In this document: positions 62,561 through 64,000 of the stretch, one piece after another | Layout: every line of letters starts with the position of its first letter | Position numbering within the stretch: position 1 is the first letter of the stretch | Assembly: GCA_963761005.1 (NCBI GenBank) | Contig: CAVXFK010000016.1 | Coordinates: forward strand, 137,718-201,717 | Length of the DNA: 64,000 bases | Direction of reading: 5' to 3' | DNA from: DASWJZ01 sp963761005 | GTDB lineage: Bacteria > Pseudomonadota > Alphaproteobacteria > Rhizobiales > Afifellaceae | Translations under genes and position numbers: made by a program | Notes under the pieces: model-generated | Told to the model about the DNA's origin: nothing | Seen by the model: the letters and a program-made list of their open reading frames with translations, nothing else | The model's database searches: none

Positions 62561-63832
62561 TCCTCCCCCGTTGAAGTGGTCCGCCCTGATGTATGCCTTT
62601 TGGCAGCAAGGAGGACGAATCGGATGCCAAGGAAGAGATACAAGCCGGAAGAGATCGTCGCGAAGCTGCGGCAGGTCGATGCTCCCACATCGCAAGGTCA
62701 GAGCGCGGCAGACGCCATCCGCTCGATCGGGGTGAGCGAGGTGACGTATTACCGCTGGCGCCAGGAGTTCGGCGGGTTGAAGAGCGACCAGGTGAAGCGG
62801 CTGAAGGACCTTGAGACGGAAAACACCCGGCTTCGTCGCGCGGTATCGGACCTGACGTCGGACAAGCTGATCCTGCAGGAGGCGGCCCGGGGAAACTTCG
62901 AAGCCCCGCGCGTCGCCGCGCCTGCATTGAGCATGTTCGGCGCGAGCTGTCGGTCTCCGAGCGCCGCGCCTGTGCGGCGCTCGGCCAGCATCGCTCGACC
63001 CAGCGCAGATCCGCAAGGCCATGAGGATGAAGCGCGGCTGACGGCCGACATCGTCGAGCTGGCCCGCCAGTATGGCCGCTACGGCTATCGCAAGATCGCC
63101 GCGCTGCTGCGCCGGGCTGGCTGGCTGGTCAACGACAAGCGGGTCGAGCGGATCGGGCGACGCGAAGGGCTGAAGGTTCCCAAAAAGCAGCCGAAGCGCG
63201 GTCGGCTCTGGCTGAACGACGGCTCCTGCATCCGGCTCAGGGCCGAGCACCGCAATCACGTCTGGTCCTACGACTTCGTCGAGGACCGCACCCACGAGGG
63301 GCGCAAGTTCCGCATGCTCAACATCATCGACGAGTTCACTCACGAGCGCCTGGCCATCCGGGTGGCCCGCAGGCTCAAATCCATCGATGTGATCGACGCG
63401 CTCTCAGACCTGTTCATCCTACGCGGCCCCTGCGCATATCCGCTCCGACAACGGACCCGAGTTCATCGCCAGAGCCGTGCAGGACTGGATCGGAGCCGTC
63501 GGCGCGAGGACCGCCTATATCGCGCCGGGCAGCCCCTGGGAGAACGGCTTCATCGAAAGCTTCAATGCGCGCTTGCGTGACGAGCTGCTCGACGGGGAAG
63601 TCTTCTACACACTTCGCGAGGCGCAGATCGTGATCGAAAGCTGGCGTCGCCACTATAACGCCGTACGGCCGCATGACGATCGGCTATCAGGCTCCCGCGC
63701 CGGAGGTGTTCATCCCAGCGCTTGCCGCATGGCCGGCCGCGCAATCCCGCTCAGCTTCGCCGGCCATGTCCGCTGGCGTCAGCGCCAGCCCTAAACTAAC
63801 ATTGCAAAGGACCACCCAGAGGGGGCCGGTCA
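62558..63832 (+). mobile_element. IS3-family insertion sequence (about 1,275 bp)
   Basis: The element is bounded by imperfect inverted repeats. The left end (62558-62582) starts TGATCCTCCCCCG and ends GTGGTCC. The right end, read inward from 63832, starts TGACCGGCCCCCT and ends GTGGTCC. It encodes an IS3-type OrfA/OrfB transposase on the plus strand. No target duplication is visible: the flanks read GAC on the left and ATC on the right, which suggests a rearrangement after insertion. Confidence 0.85.
62624..63794 (+). pseudogene. IS3-family transposase (OrfA-OrfB) with several frameshifts
   Basis: OrfA starts at the ATG at 62624 after AAGGAGG, with the helix-turn-helix sequence RYKPEEIVAKLRQVD and SEVTYYRWRQEFGGLKS. 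OrfB continues with LARQYGRYGYRKIAALLRRA, VWSYDFVEDRTHEG (first catalytic Asp), SDNGPEF (second Asp) and FIESFNARLRDEL (catalytic Glu), but in three different frames. Breaks occur near 62900 (OrfA stop lost), 63010, 63430 and 63680. Besides the normal programmed OrfA/B shift, these small indels make the transposase inactive as read, unless they are sequence errors. Confidence 0.82.
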
Positions 63833-64000
63833 ATCCGTCGCCCAGCCGAGGATCGCGTTCGACGTGAACTCAGTGCCGTGGTCGCTGACGATCATTCCCG
63901 GCTTGCCGCGTGTCTCGATCAGCATCGTGAGTTCGCGGGCGACCCTCCTGCCTGAGATCGAGGTGTCGGGGATCGCCGCCAGGCATCCGCGTGTCACGTC
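63833..64000 (-). pseudogene. Fragment of a second, different IS3-type transposase (OrfB), cut by the first IS
   Basis: The minus strand is open to the window edge and encodes 56 residues of an integrase core, including ETRGKPGMIVSDHGTEFTSN, where SDHGTEF holds the second catalytic aspartate. It stops at a TGA formed at the junction with the IS at 63832. The expected downstream part (IAPGKP... ESFNG) is missing, so this gene was interrupted by the first IS or by a rearrangement. Confidence 0.8.

Noticed and set aside
1..64000. CRISPR arrays, rRNA or tRNA genes
   Set aside because: No regularly spaced direct repeats, no rRNA-like blocks and no tRNA T-loop (GGTTCGAATCC-type) signatures were seen by eye; weak tRNA-like hits cannot be fully excluded without a scan.

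Overview
The window is high-GC DNA from an alphaproteobacterium, most likely a member of the Hyphomicrobiales (Rhizobiales). The evidence is gene content and style: TRAP and ABC importers, many ATGA/GTGA start-stop overlaps, FNR-type boxes, a SHP cytochrome operon and IS3/IS110 elements of rhizobial type. I cannot name the genus. No rRNA, tRNA or CRISPR array was seen. The window opens inside a peptidase-M24 (DoeA-like) gene and closes inside an IS3-type transposase.

Region 1 (1-9417) holds the most striking locus. A six-gene minus-strand operon encodes a membrane complex related to hydrogenase-4/formate hydrogenlyase (HyfC, E, F, G, I and B types). Its large subunit lacks all four nickel-binding cysteines, so it looks like an energy-converting-hydrogenase-related (Ehr-like) complex and not a hydrogenase. 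A 270-bp intergenic stretch separates it from a DUF190 gene on the plus strand. That stretch carries two divergent promoters, each followed by a sequence matching the fluoride (crcB) riboswitch and an intrinsic terminator. Fluoride would therefore switch on both the Ehr-like complex and DUF190.

Region 2 (9487-17012) is a catabolic module for shikimate/quinate-like compounds: a TRAP transporter (DctPQM), an AroE-family dehydrogenase, a QuiC-type 3-dehydroshikimate dehydratase, a divergent Gfo/Idh oxidoreductase and a GntR/FCD regulator with a palindromic operator. Region 3 (17097-23998) holds a SHP cytochrome operon (b561-dihaem fusion, SHP, dihaem cytochrome c) and a three-subunit molybdenum hydroxylase with a divergent TetR regulator and a perfect operator. 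Region 4 (24174-32441) holds two very large adjacent proteins of unknown function (one broken by two frameshifts), an HU-like protein and a frameshifted DUF6788 gene. Region 5 (32556-45120) has a PhyH-type dioxygenase and a respiratory nitrate reductase operon (narK-narGHJI-PPIase-small ORF-nnrS), with a divergent Crp/Fnr regulator and two FNR-like boxes.

Region 6 (45855-52108) is an NMT1/TauA-type ABC importer with two paralogous binding proteins and a convergent TctDE-type two-component system. An IS110 remnant follows. Region 7 (53037-62560) is a LysR-controlled sugar-type ABC importer with an amidohydrolase, a Gfo/Idh dehydrogenase, a D-threonine-aldolase-like enzyme and a D-glutamate cyclase-like (DUF4392) protein. 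An IS3-family element (62558-63832) ends the window. Its left end supplies the stop codon of the DUF4392 gene, and its right end abuts a fragment of a different IS3 transposase.

Several reading frames are broken by small indels (hyfB, the large protein at 24174-27874, DUF6788, the IS3 transposase). Either there is real gene decay or the assembly contains uncorrected indel errors; the sequence alone cannot decide.
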